DNA of 64,000 nt from Lewinellaceae bacterium (GTDB lineage: Bacteria > Bacteroidota > Bacteroidia > Chitinophagales > Saprospiraceae). Shown one piece after another: positions 1-10,900 of this stretch. The DNA is taken from positions 62,001-126,000 of the forward strand of contig JACJYE010000003.1 of NCBI GenBank assembly GCA_020636255.1, given 5' to 3'. The notes beneath the pieces were generated by a model. That model was given only the letters and a program-made list of their open reading frames with translations, was not told where the DNA came from and made no database searches. A program made the translations under genes and the position numbers. Position 1 is the stretch's first letter. Each line of letters starts with the position of its first letter.

Positions 1-2
1 TG

Positions 3-3000
3 TACTATGATCAGACACCAGGCCCATTCGCAAATAACAGCGACAATACCCTTGCGGCCACCTCCGGAGTAAACGGCCCGGCAACGATGAAAGTAAGTAC
101 GGCAGGAGTTCTCTCTTCTGTGTTCCCCGGCACTTATTACTTTAGAATAACTAACGCGCTTTTTAACCTGCCCGCCCCGCTTCAGGCATGGCGGTACCCT
201 TATCAGTTCAGGGTAAATACCCCTCTGGTATCCGAAGATTGTACCGTTAAAAACCAGCGGTATATCCATGATGCCAGCATTGCGGCAGATTGTGGCCTGG
301 CGCCCTCCCAATACGAAGACTGTATCCCTCCTTATTCCGGGCAGGCGGGTAAATTGCGCGTCCCGTTGAAATTCCATCTGGGAACCGGTGCAAACGCCCA
401 ATTCACTCAGAATAACCTGGAAAACCTGATAGCCGCCATAAATCTCTATTATTCCCTGAATCCGGCCGATCTACCCCTGGAGTATTATATCGCAGATATT
501 GCCGCCATTACGCATCCCGGCCTTGTCGGTAATGATTACCTCTTTAATTACCAGGATGATTGTATCGATGCCTGTGGGGTAACCAGCACTGCCCTTGCCT
601 TCCAGGAGATTATTGACGCACCGGAAAATGAGAATGTGATCAATATATTTCTGGTTGACGAGATCTATACCTCCGGGTTGGGTGACAATCAGGCCTGTGT
701 TTGCAATAACAGCCTGGGAATTCACTTTGACGGTATTCAGGCCGTTTGGGCCACCAATAGCGCTATCGCGGGCGCCAAAGGGCCACAGGTGCTGGCACAT
801 GAACTGGGGCATTACTGGGGCCTTAAACACCCCTTTGACAATACTTTCCCAGGCCCCAATGATTACTGTGCCAACGACGGTATCTCGGATACAGATCCCG
901 GCCCGCAAGGTTCATCCTGCAACCTGATGGACTACAATGAACTAGGCCTTGCCCCGCCCTTCCAAACCTGTACCATCCTTGAACTTACAGATTGCCAGAA
1001 GGCCAAGATGCTGGATGTTCTGTTCAATTGTGAAACCCATCTGTGCGTAGAACCGGGGCAGCCGCTCATCAAACTGGCCAATGATCAAATTGTAACCAAC
1101 CTTGAGTACAGCCTGTCCGATATTGAAAACGAGAATTTTGACGTTCTCTTTGCCGAACTCTCTTCTACCAATGCCACCAATACCGGCAATTGGGCCTATT
1201 GGTCGCTCGAAAACACCATCTTCGAGTATCAGGGGAGCGAATTGAACCTCAACAGCCTCATCGGTACCGGTATGATCGAGGGGGAAGGGACGTATATCCT
1301 CAGGATCAGAGATCAAAGTATATACAACCCGGATTGCTACAGCGATTGGGTTACCGTTACGATTATCGTCGGATGCAACAACAACGGCATCTGCGACCCC
1401 ACTGAGTCCTACAGCTCCTGCCCGGACTGCCAACCGGTAGCCAACTGCGACCCTACCCCCTCTCCCCACATCTTCCTGTCCAACCCCGTACCGGGAAGCC
1501 CGGAGATCGTGCGCCTCAAACTCGAAGGAACCGATCTGACAAGCCTGGTATCGGGCGCAGGCCTGGTTTACAGCATTGAAATCGATGAGGCCAACGGGAA
1601 AATGTATTGGATCAAAACGGGGATTACCAGCCCGAAGATCTTCAGGGCCAACCTCAACGGCTCCGATGTCGAAGAAATTCCCGTGCCCAACCTCAACGCT
1701 CCGGTATACCTGGCCCTCGACTTGCCCAACGGCCAAATGTACTGGGGTGAACAGGGCTCTGGCAGAAAGATCCGACGCGCCAAGCTCGATGGCTCCGGCA
1801 GCGCCAACGTGGTGATCAATCTGCAAAGCGACCCCTTCGACCTGGAACTGGACCTCGTGAACCGGCATGTCTACTGGACGGAACCGGGTTCCGGTAATAT
1901 AAAAAGGGGCAACCTGGACGGATTCAACAGTGGAGGCCAGACGATACTCACCACCAGCGGCTACCCCGGCGCCCTGGCCCTCGACGTCCCCAACGGAAAA
2001 CTGTACCTGATAAGATGGACCGGCAATTCCATCGCCAGGGCTAACCTGGATGGTTCCGGCCTGGAAACCCTGATATCCCAGGGGCTCAACCAACCGCGCG
2101 ATATTGAGGTGTTCCAGAACAAGCTGTACTGGGCTAACCCCGGTAACCAGCTGGTACAACGCGCCGATCTCGATGGCTCCGATGTCGAGGATGTGATCAC
2201 CGGTGTCACACAACCCTACGGTATCGCTTTTTGCGCCAGCTGTTCCGAATGCAGCCTTTCCCCTGATAGCGGAATGCCTACTGCTATCAACCGGATAGAG
2301 TATTTCATCGATACCGACCCCGGCTACGGACAGGGTACGGCCATCAGCAATACCCCCGGCCCAGGCGGCAACCTGGCCTTTAGCGCCCCAACCGCCAACC
2401 TCGGCCCAGGCATCCACAACCTGTTCGTTCGCGCCCGCAATGAAGACGGCCGCTGGAGTTTTACGGCAAAAAAGGCTTTTTATATACAACCCCCGCTAGT
2501 GTCTGCCTTTGCCTCTCCCCTCGCCTACCTGGAATACTTTCTCGACACCGACCCGGGCTATGGCAATGGCCTGCCCCTGGCCCTGAACGGCCTGCAAAAT
2601 TCAGAAGGGAACTACCTGATCAACCTGCCCAACCCCACACCCGGCGTGCATAGCCTGTATGTGCGGGCCCGCAACCAACTGGGAGCATGGAGCTTCGCCG
2701 CCCGAAAAACATTCTTCGTCTATGACGCGGTGGCGCAAAGCCCACCCAGCCTCAGCCGGCTTGAATATTTTATCGATGCCGACCCGGGCTATGGCGCCGG
2801 TTCGCCGCTTCCCCTCACTGACGCCTATAATTCCAACACTAGCCACGCTATCCAGCTCGGCAATATCGAGCCCGGCCAGCACACCCTCTTCGTGCGCGCG
2901 CAGGACAGCAGGGGCAACTGGAGCTTTGTCCAGATAGCTTCCTTTGAAGTACTCGACGGCGACGCTATCCCCCCTACGGCCCTTTGCCGCAACACCACAG

Positions 3001-4337
3001 TACAACTGGATGAACAAGGCAATGGATCGATTACTGTTGCCGATATCGACGCCGGCTCCAGCGACAACGACGGCATTGCTTCTATGACTGTCGCCCCCAA
3101 CACCTTCGACTGCTCGCAACTCGGTGGCCAGGCCGTTAACCTGGCCGTTACGGACCACAGCGGAAACAGCAGCAGTTGTATGGCCATTGTCAGTGTAGTA
3201 GATGCGCTCCCGCCAGTAGCGATATGCCAGGATTATACCGTCACCCTGAACGGAGAACCGTCCATCCTTTTACTCGATTCTGATGTTTGGGATGAAGCAG
3301 TTTCACAGGACAATTGCGGCATGGTGTATTTTCAAGAGGTAAGCCCATCGGAAATCACCTGCGACGATTTAGGCCTGCTGATCCCCGCCACCGTAACTAT
3401 AAACGATGGCAACGGCAACACGGCCACCTGCCAGTCCACCATCACGGTAGGAGGCCTGCCTTGCGGATTTGGCGTTACCGAAAGTGGCGTTGACTGCTCC
3501 GGTTACGAAGCAAACTACGATACCGACGCCGAAGCCTTTACGCTAACCGCTCCCTGTGTTAACAATTTCCTGGGTTACGATGCCATCGCCTTTGCCGGCG
3601 GACAGCTCTGCGGTGATTTCATGATCACCGCCAGGATAGAGAGTATTAGCACTACTGGATACGCTGGCCTGGTAGCACGCCAAAGTGCAGAACCTGGCAG
3701 CAAGATGGCAGGGCTTTATTCGAACTTAACCCCCATGGTTCGCTGGGAGGCGCGCACCGCGACAAATGGAAGCAAATCGGCCAGCTACTTCTTAAAGCCC
3801 CTTCCATACTGGCTACGGCTGGTACGGCAGGGAAACTGGTTCTACGGATTTAATTCTTTCGACGGCATCAATTTTTCCTTCGTTACGATCCAGTCAATAC
3901 CTATGCCGGCCTGCATCAATGTCGGCCTGGCTGCTTTCAGCAATATACCGGGCACTCCGGCAGAAGCCACTTTCAGCAATGTCGAATTGAGCGGCAGTGG
4001 CCAGGCGCTTTACCAATTCCTGGATATTGAACTTGGCCGGGCGGGCATTAGCCGTGAGTTCAGCCTTTTCCCGAACCCGGCCAGAGAGGCTGTAACTATA
4101 GCCTTGGAACCACTCAACTTAGAATTGGATATACTCGATACCTCGTCCAAACTGGAGTTCGGAGCCTCTTTTAGGCTGCGCAACGGGCTGGGGCAACTTC
4201 TCGAAGAACGCCGGGCCGAAGACTTCGACAGTGGCATCAGCTGGGATATCCACCACCTACCCCCTGGCCTGTATTATATGGAGGTACAGTTCAGCTATCA
4301 ACCTCCGGCCGTGTTGAAATTTGTAAAAATGGAATGA
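3..4337 (+). CDS. Secreted pappalysin-like metallopeptidase with beta-propeller and T9SS sorting domain (5' partial)
   Basis: The reading frame is open from the window edge, so the true start lies upstream; the first ATG inside is at 87. Counting from that ATG, residues 238-248 read HELGHYWGLKH, the HExxHxxGxxH zinc site of M43/pappalysin-type metallopeptidases. A Cys-rich linker follows, then YWTD/LDL-receptor-like repeats (motifs such as GKMYW, GQMYW, RHVYW) forming a beta-propeller. Next come three copies of a module starting EYFxDxDPGYG (about residues 735, 815 and 895), two HYR-like beta domains, and a lectin-like region. The C-terminus (FSLFPNPAREA ... GLYYMEV ... KFVKME) is a type A T9SS sorting domain. 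The protein is therefore probably exported across the outer membrane and attached to the surface or released. Substrate unknown. Confidence 0.88.
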   Translation, partial: YYDQTPGPFANNSDNTLAATSGVNGPATMKVSTAGVLSSVFPGTYYFRITNALFNLPAPLQAWRYPYQFRVNTPLVSEDCTVKNQRYIHDASIAADCGLAPSQYEDCIPPYSGQAGKLRVPLKFHLGTGANAQFTQNNLENLIAAINLYYSLNPADLPLEYYIADIAAITHPGLVGNDYLFNYQDDCIDACGVTSTALAFQEIIDAPENENVINIFLVDEIYTSGLGDNQACVCNNSLGIHFDGIQAVWATNSAIAGAKGPQVLAHELGHYWGLKHPFDNTFPGPNDYCANDGISDTDPGPQGSSCNLMDYNELGLAPPFQTCTILELTDCQKAKMLDVLFNCETHLCVEPGQPLIKLANDQIVTNLEYSLSDIENENFDVLFAELSSTNATNTGNWAYWSLENTIFEYQGSELNLNSLIGTGMIEGEGTYILRIRDQSIYNPDCYSDWVTVTIIVGCNNNGICDPTESYSSCPDCQPVANCDPTPSPHIFLSNPVPGSPEIVRLKLEGTDLTSLVSGAGLVYSIEIDEANGKMYWIKTGITSPKIFRANLNGSDVEEIPVPNLNAPVYLALDLPNGQMYWGEQGSGRKIRRAKLDGSGSANVVINLQSDPFDLELDLVNRHVYWTEPGSGNIKRGNLDGFNSGGQTILTTSGYPGALALDVPNGKLYLIRWTGNSIARANLDGSGLETLISQGLNQPRDIEVFQNKLYWANPGNQLVQRADLDGSDVEDVITGVTQPYGIAFCASCSECSLSPDSGMPTAINRIEYFIDTDPGYGQGTAISNTPGPGGNLAFSAPTANLGPGIHNLFVRARNEDGRWSFTAKKAFYIQPPLVSAFASPLAYLEYFLDTDPGYGNGLPLALNGLQNSEGNYLINLPNPTPGVHSLYVRARNQLGAWSFAARKTFFVYDAVAQSPPSLSRLEYFIDADPGYGAGSPLPLTDAYNSNTSHAIQLGNIEPGQHTLFVRAQDSRGNWSFVQIASFEVLDGDAIPPTALCRNTTVQLDEQGNGSITVADIDAGSSDNDGIASMTVAPNTFDCSQLGGQAVNLAVTDHSGNSSSCMAIVSVVDALPPVAICQDYTVTLNGEPSILLLDSDVWDEAVSQDNCGMVYFQEVSPSEITCDDLGLLIPATVTINDGNGNTATCQSTITVGGLPCGFGVTESGVDCSGYEANYDTDAEAFTLTAPCVNNFLGYDAIAFAGGQLCGDFMITARIESISTTGYAGLVARQSAEPGSKMAGLYSNLTPMVRWEARTATNGSKSASYFLKPLPYWLRLVRQGNWFYGFNSFDGINFSFVTIQSIPMPACINVGLAAFSNIPGTPAEATFSNVELSGSGQALYQFLDIELGRAGISREFSLFPNPAREAVTIALEPLNLELDILDTSSKLEFGASFRLRNGLGQLLEERRAEDFDSGISWDIHHLPPGLYYMEVQFSYQPPAVLKFVKME

Positions 4338-4488
4338 GCCGCTCTGCACCGTCCGAAAACAGGGCCTCGCTGTACGGTTCCGAACACTATGAATGCCTAA
4401 TAAGGTAAGTTATTTTACATTATACACTGATATTCAGCATCTTGAGATCATGGCATAGGTATTGCGTTGATTTTATGAAAATACCGCC

Positions 4489-6921
4489 ATGTTTCGAACA
4501 CACCTCAAGATCGCCCTTCGCAACCTTTTAAAGGACAGGGCTTTCAGCACGATGAACCTGCTGGGGCTGGCTGTAAGTATGGCTGCCTGCCTGGCCATAC
4601 TGCAGTTTGTCCGCTATGAATGGAATTACGACAGGAACAGCCCTTATGCAGAACAGATCTGGCGGGTTTACTGCGAAACCATCACCGGCGACGGCCAGGG
4701 CACCCTGGATGCGAACACCCATTCCGCTATAGGCCCCGCGCTGTATAACAGCCTGCCGGAAGTCACGGATTTCACCCGCCTTTACAACCACAATGAGGAT
4801 GAGGTAACCTTCGTCCGGGACGGCAAACCGGCCAGGATCACGGGCACCTGGATGGCTGACCCCGGTTTTCTGCGTATGTTCCCGCAAGAGTTTCTGTCGG
4901 GCGATGCAGCGAGCTGCCTGGCCGAGCCCTATTCACTCGTGCTCACCGAATCGGCGGCCCGTACCCTGTTCGGCTCTACTGATATCGTTGGGCAGGCCAT
5001 AAGGGTTCCCGGCGGCGTTTTCAGCGGCACGTATACGGTGAAGGGCGTCGTGGCAAACCCCTTACCCAATACACACCTGAAGTTCAATGCTTTGGCCAGT
5101 TATGCCACCTGGTATGCCCAGGGCAACGAGGATAATTGGGATAACTACTGGGGTTATACCTATTTCCTCACCAGCCCGGGAGCGCCCGCCGGGCCCATCA
5201 GGCAAAAGCTGGCCGAATTTTCAGAACAACATTTAAAAGAAGGTGGGCTGAGGCTGCACATGCAGCGTTTTACCGACATACACCTGCATTCGGCCCTGAC
5301 CTACGAGATCGAGCCCAACGGCAGCGCGCTTACGGTCCATTTCCTCGCCGCCGTAGCGGTACTGATCCTCCTGATCGCCTTTTTTAATTACGTGAACATG
5401 ACGACGGCCCGCGCCATCGAGCGCGCTAAGGAAGTCGGCCTGCGCAAAGTTGCGGGCGCCAGCCGGCTGCAGCTGGCCGCCCAGTTCCTGCTGGAAGGCG
5501 CCCTGCTCAACAGCACGGCCCTGTTGATGGCCCTGGCGGCGCTGCCGCCGCTGCTCATCTGGTTTGGCCGCTTCTCCGGCAGGCCGCTAATGCTTTTTCT
5601 GGAGGTTGACAACTGGCTGGCCGCGGTATCCCTGGCCATTTTTGCAGCCAGCCTGTTCATCTCCTGCCTCTACCCGGCAGTCGTGCTTTCGGGATATCGC
5701 CCGGCGCAGGTGCTGAAGGGCAGGTTCGCCCGCAGCAGTAAGGGGCAACCCCTGCGGCAGGGGCTGGTCGTTTTTCAGTTTACCTGTTCGACTATCCTCA
5801 TCATCGCCGTCATCGTGATGGGCCGTCAGCTCGACTTTTTAAAAAAACACAACCTCGGGCTATCGCTCAGCCAGGTCGTTGCCGTGAAATCTCCGGAACT
5901 GGACTTCTGGCGGGATACAGCCTCTTATAACCATCTGTCCGCTTTTCATCATGAAGTATCGCGGCTGCCCGGCGTCCGGTCTATGGCCCTTTCGGAAGCC
6001 GTGCCGGGGCTCGGCATCTCCGGCATTTCAGGTGGCAGCGGAGGCCTGCAATGGTCCAACAGGCCCGAAGCGAGCACACAGGCCTCTATCTACTTCCTCG
6101 ACGTCAGCCCTTCTTTTTTCGAAACCTATAACATCTCCTTTCTCGCCGGCGGCATCTTCGATGTAACGAGCCGGGAGGCCATGCATAGCAATGTGATCAT
6201 CAACGAATCAGCCAGGCGGGTGCTGGGCTTTCCGGATACCATCGGCGCCATTGGCGAGCCAATAGCCTTTGAACGCCATCCCGGGCGGCGCATGGCGGTA
6301 AGGGGCGTGGTAGCCGATTTCCACATCGAAGGGCTCAAAGAACCTACGCGGCCCACGCTCTATTACCTCAACCCCAGGCTCGCAAAGGGCTACCTGTCCC
6401 TGAAAATGGAAGCACCGAAGGCTCCCGCTATCCTGGAACGTATCAAGAGCAAATGGCCGGAGGTATTTCCCCTCAGCCCTTTCGAATTCTGGTATCTCGA
6501 CGAGCATTTTGAACAGCAATATGCCGCCGAACAGAAGCTGTCGGCTATCTTCAGGCTCTTTGCCGGCCTGGCAGCCGTCGTAGCAGGTATCGGCCTTTTC
6601 GGCCTGGCAGCTTTCACCGCCGAACAGCGCACCAAAGAGATCGGCATCCGCAAGGTGCTCGGCGCTTCAACGGCCGGCATCGTTGCGTTGCTAACCAAAG
6701 ACTTTCTGAAACTGGCCGTCCTCGCCCTGGCCATCGCTTCACCGCTGGCCTGGTACCTCCTTGAAAAGTGGCTTCAGGACTTTGCTTACCGCATCGAGAT
6801 CCAATGGTGGATGTTCGCCCTCGCCGGCGCCATAGGCGTTACGGTTGCCTTGCTGACGGCCAGCTTCCAGAGCATCAAAGCCGGCATGGCAAACCCTGTG
6901 GAATCACTAAAGGCAGAATAA
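4489..6921 (+). CDS. ABC transporter permease, FtsX/MacB family
   Basis: An 810-aa protein with the MacB/FtsX two-module layout: an N-terminal membrane helix (about residues 20-42), a periplasmic MacB_PCD region, a central group of helices, a second periplasmic region and C-terminal helices. The two FtsX signatures are visible as EVGLRKVAGAS (about residue 313) and EIGIRKVLGAS (about residue 720). Such permeases work with a separate LolD/MacB-type ATPase to drive lipoprotein or peptide efflux or mechanotransmission. No ATPase gene is adjacent, so the partner must be elsewhere. The gene stands alone, 151 bp after the preceding CDS and converging on the M23 peptidase gene only 11 bp away. The substrate cannot be told from sequence. 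Confidence 0.93.
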   Translation: MFRTHLKIALRNLLKDRAFSTMNLLGLAVSMAACLAILQFVRYEWNYDRNSPYAEQIWRVYCETITGDGQGTLDANTHSAIGPALYNSLPEVTDFTRLYNHNEDEVTFVRDGKPARITGTWMADPGFLRMFPQEFLSGDAASCLAEPYSLVLTESAARTLFGSTDIVGQAIRVPGGVFSGTYTVKGVVANPLPNTHLKFNALASYATWYAQGNEDNWDNYWGYTYFLTSPGAPAGPIRQKLAEFSEQHLKEGGLRLHMQRFTDIHLHSALTYEIEPNGSALTVHFLAAVAVLILLIAFFNYVNMTTARAIERAKEVGLRKVAGASRLQLAAQFLLEGALLNSTALLMALAALPPLLIWFGRFSGRPLMLFLEVDNWLAAVSLAIFAASLFISCLYPAVVLSGYRPAQVLKGRFARSSKGQPLRQGLVVFQFTCSTILIIAVIVMGRQLDFLKKHNLGLSLSQVVAVKSPELDFWRDTASYNHLSAFHHEVSRLPGVRSMALSEAVPGLGISGISGGSGGLQWSNRPEASTQASIYFLDVSPSFFETYNISFLAGGIFDVTSREAMHSNVIINESARRVLGFPDTIGAIGEPIAFERHPGRRMAVRGVVADFHIEGLKEPTRPTLYYLNPRLAKGYLSLKMEAPKAPAILERIKSKWPEVFPLSPFEFWYLDEHFEQQYAAEQKLSAIFRLFAGLAAVVAGIGLFGLAAFTAEQRTKEIGIRKVLGASTAGIVALLTKDFLKLAVLALAIASPLAWYLLEKWLQDFAYRIEIQWWMFALAGAIGVTVALLTASFQSIKAGMANPVESLKAE

Positions 6922-6932
6922 CAACGCGGTTT

Positions 6933-7811
6933 TTATCTGATAATGAACTGCGCGACGGCCTGCCGCCCTGCCCACTGCAACCGGGCATAATACGCGCCGG
7001 GCGCCAGCCGCGAACGCCACGAAAAGCAGGATCTTCCGGCGGGAAGCCGGCCAGAAAAGAGGCGCTCAGCGACCTGCCCCTGTTGCGCCATTATGTCCAG
7101 CCGGGCCAGGCAACCTTCATCCAGCTCCACTTCGATGAAGGCCGGCGCAGAGGATGGGTTGGGAAAAACAGCCAGCCGGGCCGCCGGTTGCACCGGCCCC
7201 CTGTCAGATGAGACGGTACCGTCGAGCGCAGTATAGTACGCTCCGTTCTGCAGCATATTCTGGCTGTCCACCGGCCCATCGGCATTGGAAAAATTAATGG
7301 GAATGGCATTCCATTTATCGTAGCTCGACCCGTCGCGAAAAACCTGGAGGTGCAGGTGTGGTACGCCTCCCGTATTGCCGCTGCTACCCGATAGCCCCAG
7401 AGGCTGGCCCTGTGTAACCAGCAGGTTGGCGTTGACGAATACGCCGTTCTGCTTCAGGTGGGTGTAGCGAATGACCGTCCCGTCGTTATGCCGGATGAAA
7501 ACATTATTCTCGTGGCCGTTTGTCCAGTCATTGTCGGCGTATTGCTCATTTACCCAGATCACCTGCCCGGCCCGGCAGGCAACGATCGTATCTCCGGTTT
7601 GGGTGTTAAAATCATAGGCGAAAGTGTTCGCATGGCCGCCGATGTCCGGGCAGTTGCCTTGTATGACCTTGTAGGTTTCCCCGATGGGAAAGGGAAGTAC
7701 ATAAGCCGACGCTGAGGGCGGGGGCAATACGGTATCGCAATTCACCTGAGCGGTGATGGACTGGCTGGCCAACGACAATACGGCAGCAAGCATGAAGTTT
7801 CTGTTTATCAT
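6933..7811 (-). CDS. Secreted M23-family peptidase with T9SS sorting domain
   Basis: A 292-aa protein with an N-terminal signal peptide (cleavage likely near SITAQ). The M23 (LytM-type) zinc endopeptidase region carries H60 and D67 in the HxnYDF arrangement and the PHLHLQ motif (H152, H154). M23 enzymes cut peptide cross-links in peptidoglycan or glycine-rich proteins. From about residue 215 a type A T9SS sorting domain follows (LAVFPNPSS ... GAYYARLQW ... QFIIR), so it is likely an exported rather than periplasmic enzyme. It could act on other bacteria, which is an inference. It converges on the FtsX permease gene. Confidence 0.9.
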   Translation of the reverse strand: MINRNFMLAAVLSLASQSITAQVNCDTVLPPPSASAYVLPFPIGETYKVIQGNCPDIGGHANTFAYDFNTQTGDTIVACRAGQVIWVNEQYADNDWTNGHENNVFIRHNDGTVIRYTHLKQNGVFVNANLLVTQGQPLGLSGSSGNTGGVPHLHLQVFRDGSSYDKWNAIPINFSNADGPVDSQNMLQNGAYYTALDGTVSSDRGPVQPAARLAVFPNPSSAPAFIEVELDEGCLARLDIMAQQGQVAERLFSGRLPAGRSCFSWRSRLAPGAYYARLQWAGRQAVAQFIIR

Positions 7812-7905
7812 AGCTTTTTTTTAAAAGTAAGGCTGTGAGGCCTTACTTGGTTTATCCGAACTTGCTACTTCCGCCCTACAGCGCTCCAAGTGGCCCAATG
7901 AGCTC

Positions 7906-10900
7906 CTAGGGAGCGAGCACTAACAGTTTTGCCCACATCTTTCCTTGCTCACTGAGCAAAACGGCCCAGTAACTGCCCGGCGCCAGGCCTCGGGTAGACA
8001 AATAGCCCGTATCGCAAACAAAATGGCCCTGATGCCTGAGTAAGCGCCCCGACGGATCGAACAAGAAGAGTTCGCCACTCTGGCCGGGAGCCACCAGCCG
8101 AACGGGTGTTCCCGCTACAACCGGGTTGGGCGCCGTTAACAATGTCTGTTGATCCATTGAGCGCCACCTCGTACCGCTGATCTCATTCACTACCGTACAA
8201 GCGGTATCCGTAAAAATGGGCGGGTTGAAATCAAAATAGATGGCAGCATGGTTCCGGATGCTGTCTCCGGTGCTCAAATGGCCCTGAACCCGAATATCAT
8301 ATTCGATAAAACCGTGGCTGCCAAGCTCGTTACTGCTGCTATCAGGCAAATGAATATTATCAAAAACGAAAGCCAGCTCCCGCCTGCCTTCCAGCCGGGC
8401 CTCAAACTCATGGCTGGATGTCATGCCCGTTATACTGCTCAGATCCAGCTCCTCTGCGACGGTGTTCCGAACGACCACCCGGGCAGCGGGATAGGTCCCC
8501 GTATTTTGAAAACGTATCCGGTAGCGCAGCACCTGCTTATCCAATACCTCTTCAGGAGACAGCGACTCACGGTCAACCAGGATATCATTGGGGTCATAAG
8601 AACCGGCCACGATGTCTTTCAGGGCCGCTACATTATTGTCAGGGCCGGCGTCGCCTTCCGGAAGGGTAGCCGTTAACGTGCTTTGGGCTTCGATGCCCAA
8701 AGGGGTAAGGGCATCAAGTGTGAAATCGACAGCGATCGTGCCGCTGGCGAGCGGCGACAGTGGCCCTGTTTCAAAGGTGATGCTGTTGCCATCAAGCTGT
8801 GAGGGAGGCTGGCTGGCGCCCTCATAAGTAAGCCCGCTAAAATAATCCAGCCTCAGTACAGCGGTATTGACTGCGTTGGCCAGGTTTTGGTATTGAAGAT
8901 AGAAACGGATGGGGAAACCAGGGCGATGCACCTGATGCGTATGCAGGCTTACGCTGATATCAGGCCCCGCTTCAACGAGCTGGAACGCGAAGTCGAGCGG
9001 GCCGCTATCCGTGGTTTGGCGGCTGGAAGGAACGGCATTCAGATAGGGGTTCTCTAAATGCGGCCCGAAAGCGCCATCATCGGTAAAGGAAAGCTGGTAC
9101 TGCCCATCCAGGCCGGAAAAAGCGAGGCCCTCACCATTTTCCATGAGGATCTTGACATTTTGCAAGGGGATCTCCCCGGCATCGAGCTGTGCATTCATAT
9201 TTTCATCAAAAAACACGTGGCCGCCGGCCTGCAGCAGTAGAATAGCATCGGGCCGCAGTTCCCAGAAACCATGGCTGCGGGTAGCCGCGATAACCCTCCC
9301 ATCCTGAACTTCGATCTGATTCACCTCATCAGTAGGCAGCCCATCATTGTAAACCGTCCAGCTTAACCCCTGGTCGGCGGAAATGGCAATACCCACATCG
9401 CGCAGCGCCATGATATGATACCCTCCAACTGCGACAAAGTTTTTAACCCCCTGAGGGGAATTGAGGTAGGGCACGATAACATCCGGCAGGCCAGTGGCAG
9501 TTGGCTGCCAGCTGTCGCCTGCATCATGGCTGACATAGAATTCGAAGAACTCGCTGTCCTGCCGGCCCAGAAGCAGGTAGAGGGCTCCTGGCTGGCTCAC
9601 CAGGCGGGTATCAAGAACGCCGTTGCCCAGAGGAAAGACCTCAAAGTCGAGGCCATTATTTACCGGTGTCCAGCCGGATTCCCCGTCGCGCCGCCTTATG
9701 ACCCCTTCGAGTGCGATGGCGAACACGGCGTCTTCATGGCGTTCGTAATCGAAACAGGGTATCGGGCATAATTCCGAGACATTATTCCAGCTCGCACCGT
9801 AGTCGGTAGAGTACTGCCGCACCGCTCCCGAGCTAAAGTTGAAGTAAAACAGCTTATCATCCGTGTATTTCAGGTGGTCGTCGGCCAGCCAGGAAGTATT
9901 GTCAGCATCCATGACGGTAGTGATCTGCCCATCCGGCGCTATGCGGTTAATGCGATGGCGAATATTGAAGCTCAGGAACATCCGCTCAATGAAAAAAAAG
10001 TAACCATCGGCGCTGGCCATTTCATCCAGGATGATGTTATTCCTTACCGTGCTATCCGCCTGGATGCTACCAGCTGTTATGGTAGCGGCATGCATACTAC
10101 CGTCTTCAAAAAAGAACAGTTTATTGCCGCCAAGGGCAAAATCATCGATAGTCAGCCCTTCAATACCCGAGTAGCTGGGAATAAGCGTTTGGGAAAGATC
10201 GGGAGATCGGTAGATGCCTTTGGGCCCGGCCAGCAGGAAACGGCCTTCAAGCGGGAGAAAATCAATGAAGCCTGCATTCTGAAGAGAGGCCGGCGCCCAG
10301 TTGATGCCCTGGTCTATGCTAAGGTACAGGCCGCCATTGTGTATGGTAAAAAGGCTATCGCCGGAGCCCCAGAACCCTTCGCTGGCGCCAAAGAAGTCGC
10401 TGAAAGAGGCTGAGGTGTTCCAGGTTTGGCCTTCATCCTGGCTATAATGAACGGCTCCTCCGAAACCGGCCAGAAGCAGCCCGTTTTCATTGTACACCTG
10501 TAAAAGATCGAACGGATCCACCGGCAATTCCAGGTTTTCCCAATTGGCAGCCAGGCTGTCGGAACGCCAAAGGCCGCCCTGAGCCCCCTGCCCGAAAAAC
10601 ACGCCTCCGGCAGAGTGTATCTGGACAGGTGAAAAAGGCCATAATCCACCGTTGATCTGTATCCAGTTTTCACCCAGGTCATAGGAAAGGTAAACAGGTA
10701 CGGGAAATTGCGTGCGGTAAATGATCGCCGTACCATTGAATTCCAGGCTTCCATAAACAGTACCTGCCGGCAGAGGCAGGGCGGACCAGCTATCGCCGCC
10801 ATCGCTGCTGATAAAAATCAGGGATTCGCTGCTTTGTACGGGTTGTATCTGGCAGATGAGGGTTTGCCCTGCTGCCTTAACAAAACCGACATCACCCCGG

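Noticed and set aside
942..2489. Long antisense open frame (515 aa) in the metallopeptidase gene
   Set aside because: It mirrors the sense gene, has no domain features, and is an artefact of GC-rich codon use.
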